A stretch of DNA of 64,000 bases, taken from Pantoea conspicua (GTDB taxonomy: Bacteria > Pseudomonadota > Gammaproteobacteria > Enterobacterales > Enterobacteriaceae). The notes under the pieces were generated by a model that saw nothing but the letters and a program-made list of their open reading frames with translations, was not told where the DNA came from and did no database searches. Below are positions 43,488 through 54,829 of this stretch, piece after piece. Each line of letters starts with the position of its first letter. Within the stretch, counting starts at the first letter, position 1. The stretch lies in the NCBI RefSeq assembly GCF_002095315.1, contig NZ_MLFN01000003.1:1-64000 (forward strand), written 5' to 3'. The position numbers and the translations under genes were made by a program.

Positions 43488-45023
43488 TTACTTCAGACTG
43501 GCCTCATCAAAATTAAATGAGGTATCGGGCATCACATAAAAACCGCTGAGATTTTTGCTGTTGGCGGATACCAGCTGTTCAACCACCAGCGGGATCCACG
43601 GATGATCCTGCCAGATAGTGTCCTGGGCATCTTTATACAGCTGGGCTTTCTGCGCACGATCGGTGGTCTTCAGCGCATCCGCCAGATCCTTATCCACCTC
43701 AGGATTGCTGTAAAACGCGGTGTTAAAGATCGCTGGTGGCCAGGCAGCGGTGGCAAACAGCGGCGTCAGCGCCCAGTCTGCTTCACCGGTTGAGGCGGAC
43801 CAGCCGGTGTAGAACATCCGTACACCGCTCTCTTTCTGCCCTTTGCCTTCCACTTCTGCCGCACGCTGGCCAGCATCCATCGCGGTCACTTTAACCTTTA
43901 CGCCAACCTGCGCCAGCTGCTGCTGAGTGAACTGCAACACTTTCTGCGCGGTGCTGTGATTGTGTGATGACCAGAGCGTGGTTTCGAAGCCGTTGGGATA
44001 GCCCGCCTCTTTCAGCAGCGCTTTGGCCCTGGCCGGATCGTAGCTGATGGCTGGATAGCTCTGAGCGAAATCGATGGTGGGTGGCACGATACCGGTGGCT
44101 GGCGTGGCGTAACCGGCAAAGGCCACTTTGGCCAGCGCCTGGCGGTTGATGGCGTACTCCAGCGCCTCACGCACTTTCGGGTTGTCGAACGGCTTCTGGG
44201 TGACATTAAGGCTGATGTACCGCTGCATAATCGAAGGCGTGGTGACCACGTCAAGTTTGCTGTTTTTCTCCAGCAGTTTCGCCTGCTCATAAGGAACCGG
44301 GAACGCGAAGTTAGCTTCGCCGGTTTGCAGCATCGCCGCACGGGTGTTGTTATCCACTACCGGTCGCCAGGTGATACTGTCCAGTTTCGGGTAGCCCGGC
44401 TTCCAGTAACCGTCCCACTTTTTCACCTTAACGAAGTCAGTCTGGTTCCAGGTTTCAAACACAAACGGACCGGTCCCGACCGGATGGAAGCCAATATCCT
44501 TGCCATATTTTTTCAGTGCGGTCGGCGAGATCATCGCCGCAGCCGGGTGCGCCAGAATGTTAATAAAGGCGGAGAAGGGTTGCTTCAGGGTCACTTTCAC
44601 CGTGGTCGGATCGATCACTTCGGTCGTGGCTATCTGCTTAAACAGGTTATAGCGTTTAAGGTGATTATCCGGGTTGCTGGCGCGGTCGAGATTGACCTTC
44701 ACTGCTTCGGCATTGAAGTCGCTGCCGTCCTGAAACTTAATCCCCGGACGGAGCTTGATGGTGTAGGTCAGACCATCCGGACTGGCCTGATAACTCTCTG
44801 CCAGCACGTTGGTCAGCTTCATCTGTTTATCAAAACCAAACAGCCCCTGATAGAATGATTTGGCGACTGCCTGCGACAGCGTGTCATTGGCGTCATACGG
44901 GTCAAGGGTGGTGAAGTTAGACGCGACGGCAATCACCGCATCCTGCGCCGCCCAGGCGGGCAATGTGAGGGCGCTGCTTAATACGCCAGCCGCCAGTAAC
45001 CCTTTACGCATCGTTATCTGCAT
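43488..45023 (-). CDS. gsiB: Glutathione-binding periplasmic protein GsiB
   Basis: Periplasmic receptor of the glutathione importer (SBP family 5). The 511-residue protein has a signal peptide (cleavage near residue 25, LPAWA) and the blocks [36 protein letters not shown] and [14 protein letters not shown], all close to E. coli GsiB. The ATG at 45023 has AGGAGAACAAG directly upstream; the 17-codon extension is rejected. Confidence 0.96.
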   Translation of the reverse strand: MQITMRKGLLAAGVLSSALTLPAWAAQDAVIAVASNFTTLDPYDANDTLSQAVAKSFYQGLFGFDKQMKLTNVLAESYQASPDGLTYTIKLRPGIKFQDGSDFNAEAVKVNLDRASNPDNHLKRYNLFKQIATTEVIDPTTVKVTLKQPFSAFINILAHPAAAMISPTALKKYGKDIGFHPVGTGPFVFETWNQTDFVKVKKWDGYWKPGYPKLDSITWRPVVDNNTRAAMLQTGEANFAFPVPYEQAKLLEKNSKLDVVTTPSIMQRYISLNVTQKPFDNPKVREALEYAINRQALAKVAFAGYATPATGIVPPTIDFAQSYPAISYDPARAKALLKEAGYPNGFETTLWSSHNHSTAQKVLQFTQQQLAQVGVKVKVTAMDAGQRAAEVEGKGQKESGVRMFYTGWSASTGEADWALTPLFATAAWPPAIFNTAFYSNPEVDKDLADALKTTDRAQKAQLYKDAQDTIWQDHPWIPLVVEQLVSANSKNLSGFYVMPDTSFNFDEASLK

Positions 45024-45077
45024 CTTGTTCTCCTGTAATCCCTGTCGGGTGGATCGCCGAAGCGATATCTTCACTAT

Positions 45078-46934
45078 TCAGGTGGCGCTGATAACGTGGC
45101 GGGCGACAAAATGCCCAGGCGCCACTTCCATCAACGGTGCCACTTCAGGTTCATCCCCTAACGCATGAATCGGACTGGGGATCTCGTCAACCATTAATGC
45201 ACGCTCCCGGCGTGGATGCGCCGGATCGGCGACTGGCACGGCGGCCATCAGTTTTCGGGTATAAGGATGCTGCGGCTGCTCAAACACCGCCTGACGCGGC
45301 CCCATCTCCACAATCTGGCCGAGATACATCACCGCCACGCGGTGACTGATACGCTCGACCACCGCCATATCGTGAGAGATGAAGAGAAACGCGATACCAA
45401 ATTCGCGCTGTAAATCGAGCATCAGATTGATGATTTGCGCCTGGATAGAGACATCCAGCGCCGAAACCGACTCATCCGCAATCACCACTTTCGGGTTAAG
45501 CGCCAGCGCGCGGGCAATGCAGATACGCTGGCGCTGTCCGCCTGAAAATTCGTGCGGATAGCGCTGCGCATGCTCCGGCAGCAGACCGACTTTCTCCAGA
45601 AGCCAGGCTACGCGCTGCTCCGCTTCCCGACGCGGCATCACCTTATGCACCAGCAGCGGCTCCATGACGGAAAAGCCTACCGTCAGTCGCGGATCGAGCG
45701 AGGCGTAAGGGTCCTGGAAAATAAACTGAATGTCTCGTCGCAGATGGGCCAGCGCGGTCCCACCCAGATGATCGATACGCTGTCCGTTAAAGGTGAGCGT
45801 GCCGCCCTGGCTGGCCACCAGCTTCAACAGGGAGCGTCCGGTGGTGGATTTACCGCAACCCGATTCACCGACCAGCGCCAGCGTCTCACCGGCATAGAGG
45901 TCGAAACTGACTTTCTCAACCGCGTGTACCCGACTTTTCACCCGGTTAAACAGCCCGCCGCGAATATCAAAACGGGTCACCAGATCGCGTACCTGCAGAA
46001 TTGGCGGCTGGTCGCGGCGCACCGTATCCTGCGGCGTCTCCTGCCCCTCTCCGCCCTGCAGCAGCGGGAATTTCGCCGGCAGCGGCTGGCCCTGCATCGA
46101 GCCGAGCTTAGGCACTGCCGCCAGCAACGCCCGGGTGTAAGGCTCGCGTGGCGCGCTGAACAGCTGGGCCGCCGGGGCATTTTCCACTACTTCTCCGCGA
46201 TACATCACCTGCACCCGATCGGCCATTTCCGCCACCACCCCCATGTCGTGGGTGATAAAAATGACGCCCATCTGCATCTCTTTTTGCAGCACGCGGATCA
46301 GTTGCAGGATCTGTGCCTGAATGGTGACATCGAGCGCAGTGGTCGGCTCATCGGCAATCAGCAACGCCGGTTTACAGCAGAGCGCCATGGCAATCATTAC
46401 CCGCTGACGCATCCCGCCAGAGAGCTGATGCGGGAAGCGGGACAACACATTTTGCGCATCGGGAATACGCACCAGGTCCAGCATGTGGCGCGCTTCGGCC
46501 AGCGCCTGCGCATGGCTTTTGCCCTGATGCAGACGAATCGATTCGGCAATCTGTTCCCCGACGCTGAACACCGGATTGAGTGAGGTCATCGGCTCCTGAA
46601 AAATCATCGCCATATCAGCCCCGCGTACCCGCCGCATCTGACCGGACGGTGCGCGCATGATATCCAGTACCTCGCCGTTGCGGCGACGCAACTGCACCTC
46701 ACCACTCACCACGCCACCGCTTTGTTCGATCAGCCGCATCAGCGCCAGTGAAGTGACTGACTTGCCGGACCCCGATTCTCCGACCAGCGCCAGGGTTTCT
46801 CCCCGAAACAGATCGAGCGAAAGATGGCGCACCGCTTCAGTCACCGTGCCCTGGTGCTGAAAATACACATTGAGGTCGCGTACCGCCAGCACCTGCTCCG
46901 ATGCCAGCGGCGGCAACGACTGCCGATCGTTCAT
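45078..46934 (-). CDS. gsiA: Glutathione ABC transporter ATPase GsiA (tandem)
   Basis: Single chain with two ABC ATPase domains energising glutathione uptake. The 618-residue protein has Walker [10 protein letters not shown] and GESGCGKST, signatures LSGGMRQRV and FSGGQRQRI, and Walker [10 protein letters not shown] and ADESVSALD. Each half ends with the oligopeptide-transporter C-terminal domain ([12 protein letters not shown]). iaaA precedes it by nine bases. Confidence 0.96.
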   Translation of the reverse strand: MNDRQSLPPLASEQVLAVRDLNVYFQHQGTVTEAVRHLSLDLFRGETLALVGESGSGKSVTSLALMRLIEQSGGVVSGEVQLRRRNGEVLDIMRAPSGQMRRVRGADMAMIFQEPMTSLNPVFSVGEQIAESIRLHQGKSHAQALAEARHMLDLVRIPDAQNVLSRFPHQLSGGMRQRVMIAMALCCKPALLIADEPTTALDVTIQAQILQLIRVLQKEMQMGVIFITHDMGVVAEMADRVQVMYRGEVVENAPAAQLFSAPREPYTRALLAAVPKLGSMQGQPLPAKFPLLQGGEGQETPQDTVRRDQPPILQVRDLVTRFDIRGGLFNRVKSRVHAVEKVSFDLYAGETLALVGESGCGKSTTGRSLLKLVASQGGTLTFNGQRIDHLGGTALAHLRRDIQFIFQDPYASLDPRLTVGFSVMEPLLVHKVMPRREAEQRVAWLLEKVGLLPEHAQRYPHEFSGGQRQRICIARALALNPKVVIADESVSALDVSIQAQIINLMLDLQREFGIAFLFISHDMAVVERISHRVAVMYLGQIVEMGPRQAVFEQPQHPYTRKLMAAVPVADPAHPRRERALMVDEIPSPIHALGDEPEVAPLMEVAPGHFVARHVISAT

Positions 46935-46943
46935 GCCTGCTCC

Positions 46944-47903
46944 TTAACTGTCGCGGTAAATCGCCACATCTGCCGCCTCGCCGACCCGCGCTGATGCGCG
47001 GTACATTCCTTCGCTATTGAACGGTAATGCGACGTTGCCTGCGCGGTCGATCGCAATCAGGCCGCCGCTACCGCCCAGCTCCAGCACGCTGTCATGGATG
47101 ACATTAACGCTGGCCTGCTGAAGCGTGCGACCGGCATAACGCATCTGCGCCGCCACGTCGTAGGCTGCCAGGGTGCGGATAAAGACTTCACCGGTACCGG
47201 TACAGGAGACCGCCACGCTATCGTTGCTGGCATAACAACCTGCGCCCGGCAGCGGCGAATCACCGACCCGTCCCGCCTGCTTATTGGTCATGCCGCCGGT
47301 GGAGGTCGCCGCAGCCAGATTGCCATTGAGATCGAGCGCCACAGCGCCCACCGTGCCAAATTTGCGGTCCGGGTCGAGTGGATCGTCACCACTGGCAGCG
47401 CCATCATGATCCAGCACCGCTTCGTCGCTGTTTAACGCGCGCTGCAGCTGCTCCCAGCGCTCTGAGGTGGAGAAATAGTCTGCCGCCACCGGCGTCAGGC
47501 CCTGCGCCTCGGCGAACTGCTCTGCGCCTTCACCGATAAACAGCACATGCGGACTCTGCTCCAGCACGGCGCGTGCCGCCAGCACCGGGTTGCGTACCCG
47601 GGAGACGCCCGCCACCGCCCCGACATTCAGCGTGCGGCCATCCATCACGCAGGCATCCAGCTCATGGGTGCCCTGATGGGTGAAGACGGCACCTTTACCC
47701 GCGTTAAACAGCGGGCACTCTTCCAGCTGACGCACCGCTTCCGTCACCACGTCGAGTGCGCTGGCACCCTGCGCCAGCATCTGCTGACCGTGCGTCACAA
47801 TGTCAAACAGGGCCTGACGATAGTGCTGCTCCTTTTCGTCGCTCATTGCAGCACGCGTAATCGCGCCTGCCCCACCATGAATGGCAATCACTGCTTTGAC
47901 CAT
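46944..47903 (-). CDS. iaaA: Isoaspartyl peptidase / L-asparaginase IaaA
   Basis: N-terminal-nucleophile hydrolase, self-cleaved into two subunits, that hydrolyses isoaspartyl dipeptides and asparagine. The 319-residue precursor begins VIAIHGGAGAI and has the nucleophile T184 in KFGTVGAVALD, with substrate loops GRVGDSPLPGAG and GTGEVFIR. First gene of iaaA-gsiABCD-DUF4385, divergent from moeA across a 278-base control region. Confidence 0.95.
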   Translation of the reverse strand: MVKAVIAIHGGAGAITRAAMSDEKEQHYRQALFDIVTHGQQMLAQGASALDVVTEAVRQLEECPLFNAGKGAVFTHQGTHELDACVMDGRTLNVGAVAGVSRVRNPVLAARAVLEQSPHVLFIGEGAEQFAEAQGLTPVAADYFSTSERWEQLQRALNSDEAVLDHDGAASGDDPLDPDRKFGTVGAVALDLNGNLAAATSTGGMTNKQAGRVGDSPLPGAGCYASNDSVAVSCTGTGEVFIRTLAAYDVAAQMRYAGRTLQQASVNVIHDSVLELGGSGGLIAIDRAGNVALPFNSEGMYRASARVGEAADVAIYRDS

Positions 47904-48181
47904 AACGCTCTGTCCTGTGGTTGCATCAGCACGAAAAACACTGATTTAGAATGGTTTTCATCCATTTTTGCTGATTTTTGACTATAGAAAGCCTGCTAAG
48001 TGTTGTAAAGCAGAAACTGTTGCAGTGGTTATATCCTTTTCTTCCGGCGATATTTCACTTTAGTCGGGGTTGCCACCGGCTGGGGGCACGACGGATGTCA
48101 GAGAGAGTGGATAGCGATGTGACTCAGCGGATAATTCCCACCATAATAAGCAGCATCTGAGATAACCCGACTGGAATAACC

Positions 48182-49417
48182 ATGGAAAGCTTTACTGCAG
48201 GATTGATCTCCCTTGAGGAGGCCCAACACACCATGCTGGCGCAGCTGACGCCAATCACCGACTCGCTGAGCGTTCCGCTGACGGAAGCGGCCGGCCGTAT
48301 TACCGCCGTCGCAGTCACCTCACCGATTGCAGTGCCGCCGTTTGATAATTCAGCGATGGACGGCTATGCGGTGCGGCTGGCGGATGTCAGTCGCGGTGAG
48401 CCGTTGCCGGTTGCCGGTAAAGCGTTTGCAGGTGCGCCCTTTAGTGGTGAATGGCCGCACGGCAGCGTGGTGCGAATCATGACCGGTGCGCCGATCCCGC
48501 CAGGTTGTGAGGCGGTAGTGATGCAGGAACAGACTGAAACGCAGGGCGATTCGATCATGATTACCGCGCCGGTGCGCGCCGGGCAAAATATTCGCCTGAC
48601 CGGTGATGACATCCAGCCTGGTCATGTAGTGCTTGACGCCGGCGTGCGGCTGGGCGCGGCTGAGCTGCCGCTGCTGGCGTCGCTTGGTATCACCCAGGTC
48701 GCGGTGCTGCGTAAACTGCGCGTGGCGATTTTTTCAACCGGCGACGAGCTGCAGCCGGTGGGCCAGCCGCTGGCGGCCGGACAGATTTATGATACCAACC
48801 GCTTTGCGGTCTCGCTGATGTTGCACAAGCTGGGCTGTGAGGTGATCGACCTCGGCATTGTTAAAGACGATCCAGCCGCGCTGCGGGTGGCATTTGAGGA
48901 AGCCGATCGCCAGGCTGATGTGGTGATCACTACCGGTGGCGTATCGGTGGGCGAAGCAGACTTCACCAAAAACATGCTGGAAGAGCTGGGTGCCATCAGT
49001 TTCTGGAAGCTGGCGATCAAGCCCGGTAAACCTTTTGCCTTTGGCCGCCTCGCCAGCAGCTGGTTCTGTGGGCTGCCGGGCAATCCGGTTTCCGCTGCGG
49101 TCACCTTTTATCAGCTGGTGCAACCACTGCTCGCCGCCATGACCGGTCAGAAAAAAGCGGCATTGCCGCCGCGTCAGAAAGTGCGCAGCGCCTCACGCCT
49201 GAAAAAATCGCCAGGCCGGCTCGATTTTCAGCGTGGCATTCTGCGCCAGAATGCCGAAGGCGAACCGGAGGTTCACACCACCGGTATGCAGGGCTCGCAC
49301 GTCTTTAGCTCTTTTGCCGAGGCCAACTGTTTTATCGTGCTGGAGCGCGAGCGTGGCAACGTTGAACCCGGCGAGTGGGTCGAGGTCGAGCCGTTCAATG
49401 CACTACTGGAGGGATAA
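48182..49417 (+). CDS. moeA: Molybdopterin molybdenumtransferase MoeA
   Basis: Inserts molybdate into adenylated molybdopterin, the last common step of molybdenum-cofactor synthesis. The 411-residue protein has the conserved [36 protein letters not shown] and KPGKPFAFG / GLPGNPVSA blocks over the four MoeA domains. moeB starts directly after its stop. Confidence 0.97.
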   Translation: MESFTAGLISLEEAQHTMLAQLTPITDSLSVPLTEAAGRITAVAVTSPIAVPPFDNSAMDGYAVRLADVSRGEPLPVAGKAFAGAPFSGEWPHGSVVRIMTGAPIPPGCEAVVMQEQTETQGDSIMITAPVRAGQNIRLTGDDIQPGHVVLDAGVRLGAAELPLLASLGITQVAVLRKLRVAIFSTGDELQPVGQPLAAGQIYDTNRFAVSLMLHKLGCEVIDLGIVKDDPAALRVAFEEADRQADVVITTGGVSVGEADFTKNMLEELGAISFWKLAIKPGKPFAFGRLASSWFCGLPGNPVSAAVTFYQLVQPLLAAMTGQKKAALPPRQKVRSASRLKKSPGRLDFQRGILRQNAEGEPEVHTTGMQGSHVFSSFAEANCFIVLERERGNVEPGEWVEVEPFNALLEG

Positions 49418-50176
49418 ATGCTGCCTGAATTAACGGATGAGGAGATGCTGCGTTACAACCGGCAGATTGTCCTGCGCGGCTTCGATTTTGACGGTCAGGA
49501 GCGGCTGAAAGCCAGTCATGTGCTGATTGTCGGTCTGGGCGGGCTGGGCTGTGCTGCCGCGCCATACCTGGCATCAGCGGGCGTCGGTACGTTGACGCTG
49601 CTCGATTTCGACAGCGTCTCACACTCCAATCTTCAGCGGCAGATTCTGCACTACGACGCGGATATTGGCCACGCCAAGGTCAACTCCGCCGCCCGAAGCC
49701 TGGCCGCCATCAATCCTCACTGTCATCTGCAGCCGGTAAACGGCGAGCTGGACGATGCGGCATTGCGGGCGCTGATTGCTCAGCAGCAGGTGGTGCTGGA
49801 CTGTACCGACAATGTGACGGCGCGCGAGCAGATCAACCGGCTTTGTCGACAGTTGCAGGTGCCGCTGGTCTCGGGCGCGGCAATTCGGATGGAAGGCCAG
49901 ATTAGCGTGTTCAGCTGGCAGCCGGGTACGCCCTGCTACCGCTGTATCAGTCGTCTGTTTGGCGAGCAGACCCTGAGCTGTGTCGAAGCGGGCGTCATGG
50001 CGCCGCTGGTCGGGGTGATTGGCGCAATGCAGGCGATGGAGGCGATTAAGCTACTGGCGAACTACGGTACGCCTGCCACCAGCCGGTTGCTGATGTACGA
50101 TGCGCTAAGTGCGGAGTTTCGCAGTATGAAGGTGGCGCAGGACGCGCAGTGTGAAGTGTGTGGTGGGAACGCGTAG
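49418..50176 (+). CDS. moeB: Molybdopterin-synthase adenylyltransferase MoeB
   Basis: E1-like enzyme that adenylates the MoaD C-terminus so that it can receive sulfur. The 252-residue protein has the nucleotide-binding GLGGLG (39-44), the conserved SNLQRQILH, DCTDNVTAR and two CxxC pairs (CYRC, CEVC) that bind structural zinc. ATG follows the moeA TAA with no gap (TAAATG), so the pair forms an operon. Confidence 0.97.
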   Translation: MLPELTDEEMLRYNRQIVLRGFDFDGQERLKASHVLIVGLGGLGCAAAPYLASAGVGTLTLLDFDSVSHSNLQRQILHYDADIGHAKVNSAARSLAAINPHCHLQPVNGELDDAALRALIAQQQVVLDCTDNVTAREQINRLCRQLQVPLVSGAAIRMEGQISVFSWQPGTPCYRCISRLFGEQTLSCVEAGVMAPLVGVIGAMQAMEAIKLLANYGTPATSRLLMYDALSAEFRSMKVAQDAQCEVCGGNA

Positions 50177-50234
50177 CGTCGGCAGGAACGCCTCTGCTCC
50201 CTGAGTCTGCGCTGAACCACCAGACCACCAAAAA

Positions 50235-50260
50235 AACGGGGTGGCCTGCGCCACCCCGTT
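50235..50260. terminator. Bidirectional terminator between moeB and ybiT
   Basis: AACGGGGTGGC / GCCACCCCGTT stem with a four-base loop, an A run on the left and T residues on the right, between convergent genes. Confidence 0.92.
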
Positions 50261-50264
50261 TCCA

Positions 50265-51857
50265 TCAGACGATGCCCTGACTGCGCAGGTAATCTTCGTA
50301 GTTGCCGGTGAAGTCCACCACCCGATCCGATTTAATCTCCATGACCCGGGTCGCCAGCGAGCTGACAAATTCACGGTCATGCGAAACGAAAATCAGCGTG
50401 CCTTCGTACATCTCCAGCGCCATATTTAGCGACTCAATGGATTCCATGTCGAGGTGGTTAGTTGGCTCATCCATAATCAGGATGTTCGGTTTTTCCATCA
50501 TCAGCTTTCCGAACAGCATACGACCTTTCTCACCGCCCGACAGCACTTTGGCCGGTTTCTTAATATCGTCCTGAGAAAATAACAGGCGGCCAAGAATACT
50601 GCGCACGCTCTGCTCATCATCGCCAGCCTGCTTCCACTGACTCATCCAGTCAAATACCGTCAGGTCATTGGCAAAATCTTCAGCATGATCCTGAGCGTAA
50701 TAGCCGATACGCGCATTCTCTGACCATTTAACGCTACCACTGTCCGGCGTCATCTCGCTGACCAGGGTTTTCAGCAAAGTTGATTTACCGATACCGTTAG
50801 CGCCGATCACCGCCAGTTTTTCACCGACTTCCAGCAACAGGTTTAAATTTTTAAACAGCGGACCGTTATCAAAGCCTTTAGTTAAGCCTTCCACTTCCAG
50901 CGCGTTACGGAACAGCTTCTTGTCCTGCTCAAAACGGATAAATGGGTTCTGACGACTGGACGCTTTAACTTCATCCAGTTTAATTTTATCCATCTGTTTA
51001 GCGCGCGAGGTTGCCTGACGGGATTTAGAGGCGTTAGCGCTAAAGCGGCTGACAAAAGATTGCAGATCAGCAATCTGCGCCTTTTTCTTGGCGTTATCCG
51101 CTAACAGACGTTCACGCGCCTGGGTCGCCGCGGTCATATATTCATCATAATTACCGGAATAGACCCGCAGCTCGCCATAATCCAAATCAGCCATGTGGGT
51201 ACAGACCATATTAAGGAAGTGACGATCGTGCGAAATGATAATCATAGTGCTGTCGCGTTCGTTCAGCACCTGCTCCAGCCAGCGGATGGTATCGATATCC
51301 AGGTTGTTGGTGGGTTCGTCCAGTAACAAAATATCAGGATTAGAGAACAGCGCCTGCGCCAGCAGCACACGCAATTTAAAGCCCGGCGCAATTTCGCTCA
51401 TCGGGCCATAATGCTGCTCAACCGGAATGCCAACGCCCAGTAATAACTCGCCGGCGCGGGATTCGGCGCTGTAGCCGTCCATTTCACCGTAAACCGCTTC
51501 GAGGTCGGCAACTTTATACCCTTCCTCTTCACTCATTTCCGGTAAAGAATAAATACGATCGCGTTCCTGCTTCACTTCCCATAATTCATGGTGACCCATA
51601 ATCACGGTGTCCAGCACGCTATATTGTTCAAAGGCGAACTGATCCTGGCGTAACTTACCGATCCTTTCATTCGGATCGTATGAGATGTTGCCGCCAGAAG
51701 GCACCAGATCGCCACCCAGAATCTTCATGAAGGTGGATTTTCCGCTGCCGTTCGCACCGATTAAACCGTAACGATTACCGCCGCCAAATTTAACGGAGAT
51801 GTTCTCGAACAGTGGCTTGCTGCCAAACTGCATGGTGATATTGCTGCTAACTAACAC
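50265..51857 (-). CDS. ybiT: ABC-F family ATPase YbiT
   Basis: Soluble tandem ATPase of the ABC-F group that acts on the ribosome; no membrane domain. The 530-residue protein has Walker [10 protein letters not shown] and GANGIGKST, with [11 protein letters not shown] and [11 protein letters not shown] boxes and the inter-domain linker rich in charged residues. A GTG start at 51857 gives exactly the E. coli length (530) and the start [20 protein letters not shown]; 55 upstream in-frame codons have no homology. Confidence 0.95.
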   Translation of the reverse strand: MLVSSNITMQFGSKPLFENISVKFGGGNRYGLIGANGSGKSTFMKILGGDLVPSGGNISYDPNERIGKLRQDQFAFEQYSVLDTVIMGHHELWEVKQERDRIYSLPEMSEEEGYKVADLEAVYGEMDGYSAESRAGELLLGVGIPVEQHYGPMSEIAPGFKLRVLLAQALFSNPDILLLDEPTNNLDIDTIRWLEQVLNERDSTMIIISHDRHFLNMVCTHMADLDYGELRVYSGNYDEYMTAATQARERLLADNAKKKAQIADLQSFVSRFSANASKSRQATSRAKQMDKIKLDEVKASSRQNPFIRFEQDKKLFRNALEVEGLTKGFDNGPLFKNLNLLLEVGEKLAVIGANGIGKSTLLKTLVSEMTPDSGSVKWSENARIGYYAQDHAEDFANDLTVFDWMSQWKQAGDDEQSVRSILGRLLFSQDDIKKPAKVLSGGEKGRMLFGKLMMEKPNILIMDEPTNHLDMESIESLNMALEMYEGTLIFVSHDREFVSSLATRVMEIKSDRVVDFTGNYEDYLRSQGIV

Positions 51858-51978
51858 GGCATTGACCTTTGTGAAGAGAGTGGATGAAAAAACGGCGGCT
51901 ATTATGCCAGATGTGACGCAGCGCACGCCAGCATCAGCCGTGGATTGCTGGCATGATGATTGATATCCCGGCAGAAAT

Positions 51979-52010
51979 AAAAAAGCCGGAAGGCCATAAT
52001 GGCCCCCGGC
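51979..52010 (-). terminator. Terminator downstream of the H-NS-family gene
   Basis: Nested repeats GCCGG / CCGGC and GGCC / GGCC, followed on the minus strand by a T-rich tract. It lies about 25 bases past the stop in the restored hns-like frame. Confidence 0.8.
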
Positions 52011-52034
52011 TCCCACTAACAAGGATTGTGTCGA

Positions 52035-52435
52035 TCAATCGATCAGGAAACTGTCCAGACTTTTTCCGGCGTCCAGCGCTTTTTTAATCGCTGCCGGGGT
52101 ACGACCCTGGCCGGTCCATGATTTTTCTCACCGTTTTCGTCGGTGTAAGAATATTTAGCCGGACGCGGCGCACGCTTAGCGCGTTTTTTACCGGTTTCCA
52201 GCGCACCTAATAATTCATTAGGATCGATGCCGTCAGCCAGCAGCATTTCGCGATATTTCGACAGCTTTTCTTCTTTTTCGCGATTTTGCGTCTCTTCCGC
52301 TTCCGCTTCTTCACGGCGCTCGGTAACGACAACGGTTAATTTTTCGAGGATCTCTTCAAGATCGCTCAATGGCAGTTCACGAGCCTGGGCACGTAATGTG
52401 CGAATATTGTTCAGAACTTTAAATGCGTCACTCAT
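52035..52435 (-). pseudogene. H-NS-family nucleoid protein, C-terminal domain frameshifted
   Basis: H-NS/StpA paralogue. The first ~107 residues are in frame: the oligomerisation domain ([20 protein letters not shown]), the coiled coil and [13 protein letters not shown], then [11 protein letters not shown]. After a run of five A (plus-strand T run 52122-52126) the frame gives an unrelated 23-residue tail ending at 52043. With one more A the protein continues [16 protein letters not shown] and ends [10 protein letters not shown] with TGA at 52037-52035, about 133 residues, the normal family length. So the AT-hook-like DNA-binding loop (GQGRTP) is lost unless this is a sequence error. Start ATG 52435 with AAGGA upstream. 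Position differs from the main hns locus, hence a paralogue. Confidence 0.88.
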
Positions 52436-53178
52436 CACAATGTCCTTGATTAAGGGGGTTAATAAAACTGTAGCGACAAGATTACCTAATTCAAATAAAA
52501 AAATAAATTGTTTTTACGCTACGGATAATTCTTATCGGGTAATTTTAAAATTCCACCTGAACGATAGCGAGTAATTCCTGACGTTTTATTAACGCTGAAT
52601 TAACACCTAACGGCGCTTTACTTCTGTCGCTGGAATCGATTTCATGCATCTGCGGCCTGCCACCTCAGCCAGAGAGCAGCAGGAGAAAACGTCCGCCAGA
52701 GTCTGCTTATTTTTGCGCTGTTACCAGAAAAAGGATCATTAACCGGTGCCTGAATTTCGTTCTCAGTCACACCAGGTTACAGATTAAGGTAAAAAAATGT
52801 TCCCACCTTTACGCGGTAATAGCAGAAAAGGTGCATCCGGTCTGCAATTTTTTATTTACTTGTGTAGTGGCTTTTAACAATTTGTGGCGTCAAATGCGGC
52901 GTGTCGGATAATCCTCAGATGTCTGACCGCAAGATAACAGATTAGCCGGGGCATCGCCCAGCCTATTAGCCGCTAAACATGACAGGCTTAAGATCCGGCG
53001 CCGTGAATTAAAACTGAAAAATCCCGTACCCGGGGAAGGGTTAAGATGACGTTATTTATCCCGGCCTCCGAAATAATGCACAGCCCTGGCCACCACAGCA
53101 CAGGATAATAGTCCTGACAGCCAGCCTGTTTTATTTTCCTCAGTGCCCGCGATAAAAACGGCGAGGAACAGATATTAT
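52436..53178. other. AT-rich gap between the H-NS-family gene and the efflux operon
   Basis: About 740 bases without a supported gene. The left part must hold the hns-like promoter. A 26-codon frame at 52797-52877 (MFPPLRGNSRKGASGLQFFI..) has an AAGG seven bases upstream and is bordered by a CACCTTT / AAAGGTG repeat, but has no known relative, and chance is a fair explanation. Confidence 0.4.
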
Positions 53179-54828
53179 TCAAGGCGTTATCGCGAAAATA
53201 ATGGGGAAATAGCGCAGAATGCCGGCAGCGAAAACCGGCTGTGCGGGTGGGCCGTTAACAGGTTGTGGCAGCGTGTTCTCTGCCACAGCCAGTGGATTAA
53301 TTAACAGTGGTTGCCGGACCAAATACAGAATATTGCGGCAGCTCGACGTCTGGTAGGTTTCCCAGCCGCCGCCCAGCGCTTTATATAATGCGACTAAATC
53401 CAGCGCGCTCTGCATCCGTGCCTGAGTGGCCTGCTCTTCGGCCTGCGCCAGCTGACGCTGTGCATCCAGCACCTCAAGGAAGGTTGAGAGTCCCTGACGA
53501 TAGCTGTCGCTGGCGAGATCAAAGGCACGTTGCAGCGAACCGGTGGTGTGATCCAGCGCGGTGACGCGCTGCTGATCGGCGCGATAGCTGACCAGCGCAT
53601 TTTCCACATCCTGTAAAGCGGTTAGCACCGACTGACGGTAATCAAGTGCGGCGCTGGCCTGCTGCGCCCGCGCCAGTTTAACGCTCGACACCAGCCGTCC
53701 GCCCTGAAAAATCGGAATCGATAATGACGGGCCATAGCTGTAGAAGTGACTGCTCCAGTTATCAAGATAGCTGACGTCGGTGTTGCGCACGCCCAACTGG
53801 CCGGTCAGGGAGAGGCTGGGGAACAGCTGCGCCACGGAAACGCCAATCTCTGCTGTCTGAGCGTGCAGCGTCGCTTCCGCCTGACGGATATCGGGACGAC
53901 GGCGTGCCAGCGTGGAAGGAATGCCGACCGGGACAAACTGCGGCAGCGGCGGTAATGCTTTAGGCGCACTAAGCTCCGCATCCAGCGAACCCGGCGTTTT
54001 GCCCAGCAGCACCGCTAACCCATTCATCGCCTGACGCGCCTGCGACTGATACTGCGGCAGCTGCGCCTGCAGGCTACTGAGCTGGGCGCGGGCGTTCTCC
54101 ACATCAGTTAACGGTGCCAGCCCGTTACGCTGCTGGCTCTGAGTCAGTTCGACGGTCTGCTGTGCCACATCAATCTGCTGCTGCAGCGTCTGGATGGTAC
54201 TTTGCGCACCGCGCAATTGCAGCCAGGCGCGCGCGACTTCCGCTTCCAGCGACACCAGCGCATCATTGCGCTGCTCTACCGCCGCCTGCTGCTGAGCATT
54301 GGCGGATTCAACCTGGCGGCGCACTTTACCCCACAGGTCCAGCTCCCAGCTGGCATCAAAACTGCCCTGATAAAGAGTAACCGGCTGCGTCAGTCCATCG
54401 AGCTGGCTGGCGACATTACTGTCGAGCTGGTCGGTTGCGCCATTGGCTTTCAGCAATCCCTCCAGACCCAGCTGCTGGCGATTAACTTTGCCCGAACCGT
54501 TGAGGCTGGGAAACAGGCCGCCCTGCGCCTGGCTCAGCTGCTCACGCGCGCCGGCAATCCGCAGCACCGCCTGTTGCAGCGTCAGATTGCCCTCGATTGC
54601 CCGGGCAATCAGGCTGTCGAGCTGCGGGTCGTTAAAGGTGCGCCACCAGCGGGAATTAATCGCCGCACTCTGCGGCTTCGACGCTTCCTGCGAATCCAGG
54701 GTGTTATAGCTACCAGGCATTGTGGGTTTCGGAGCCTGATAATCTGGCCCGACGGCACAGCCAGCCAGCCACATCGCCAGCGTTAACAGACTCAACGGTT
54801 TCAGGCCGCGGGAAGAAATAACCTTCAT
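53179..54828 (-). CDS. Outer-membrane efflux lipoprotein (NodT/OprM family), C-terminus altered by apparent frameshift
   Basis: TolC-like channel of a three-part drug pump. From the ATG at 54828 (AGGAG upstream) the protein has lipobox LAGC (C24), then the AVGPDYQAPKP start and two outer-membrane efflux repeats with long coiled coils. The frame as read continues past the usual end GGGWETYQ for about 55 unrelated residues. One extra base near 53347-53351 would give VELPQYSVFGPATTVN and a TAA at 53299-53297, about 510 residues, a normal family ending. Either a real indel or an error; most of the channel is intact in either case. Last gene of the operon. Confidence 0.9.
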   Translation of the reverse strand: MKVISSRGLKPLSLLTLAMWLAGCAVGPDYQAPKPTMPGSYNTLDSQEASKPQSAAINSRWWRTFNDPQLDSLIARAIEGNLTLQQAVLRIAGAREQLSQAQGGLFPSLNGSGKVNRQQLGLEGLLKANGATDQLDSNVASQLDGLTQPVTLYQGSFDASWELDLWGKVRRQVESANAQQQAAVEQRNDALVSLEAEVARAWLQLRGAQSTIQTLQQQIDVAQQTVELTQSQQRNGLAPLTDVENARAQLSSLQAQLPQYQSQARQAMNGLAVLLGKTPGSLDAELSAPKALPPLPQFVPVGIPSTLARRRPDIRQAEATLHAQTAEIGVSVAQLFPSLSLTGQLGVRNTDVSYLDNWSSHFYSYGPSLSIPIFQGGRLVSSVKLARAQQASAALDYRQSVLTALQDVENALVSYRADQQRVTALDHTTGSLQRAFDLASDSYRQGLSTFLEVLDAQRQLAQAEEQATQARMQSALDLVALYKALGGGWETYQTSSCRNILYLVRQPLLINPLAVAENTLPQPVNGPPAQPVFAAGILRYFPIIFAITP

Positions 54829-54829
54829 G

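Noticed and set aside
45552-46583. Long plus-strand frame (343 codons) across gsiA
   Set aside because: Antisense to the two ATPase domains of GsiA; composition rich in Arg, Gln and His, no domain.
52797-52877. 26-codon frame with AAGG upstream in the gap next to the H-NS-family gene
   Set aside because: Too short to judge, no known relative; only noted in the gap entry.
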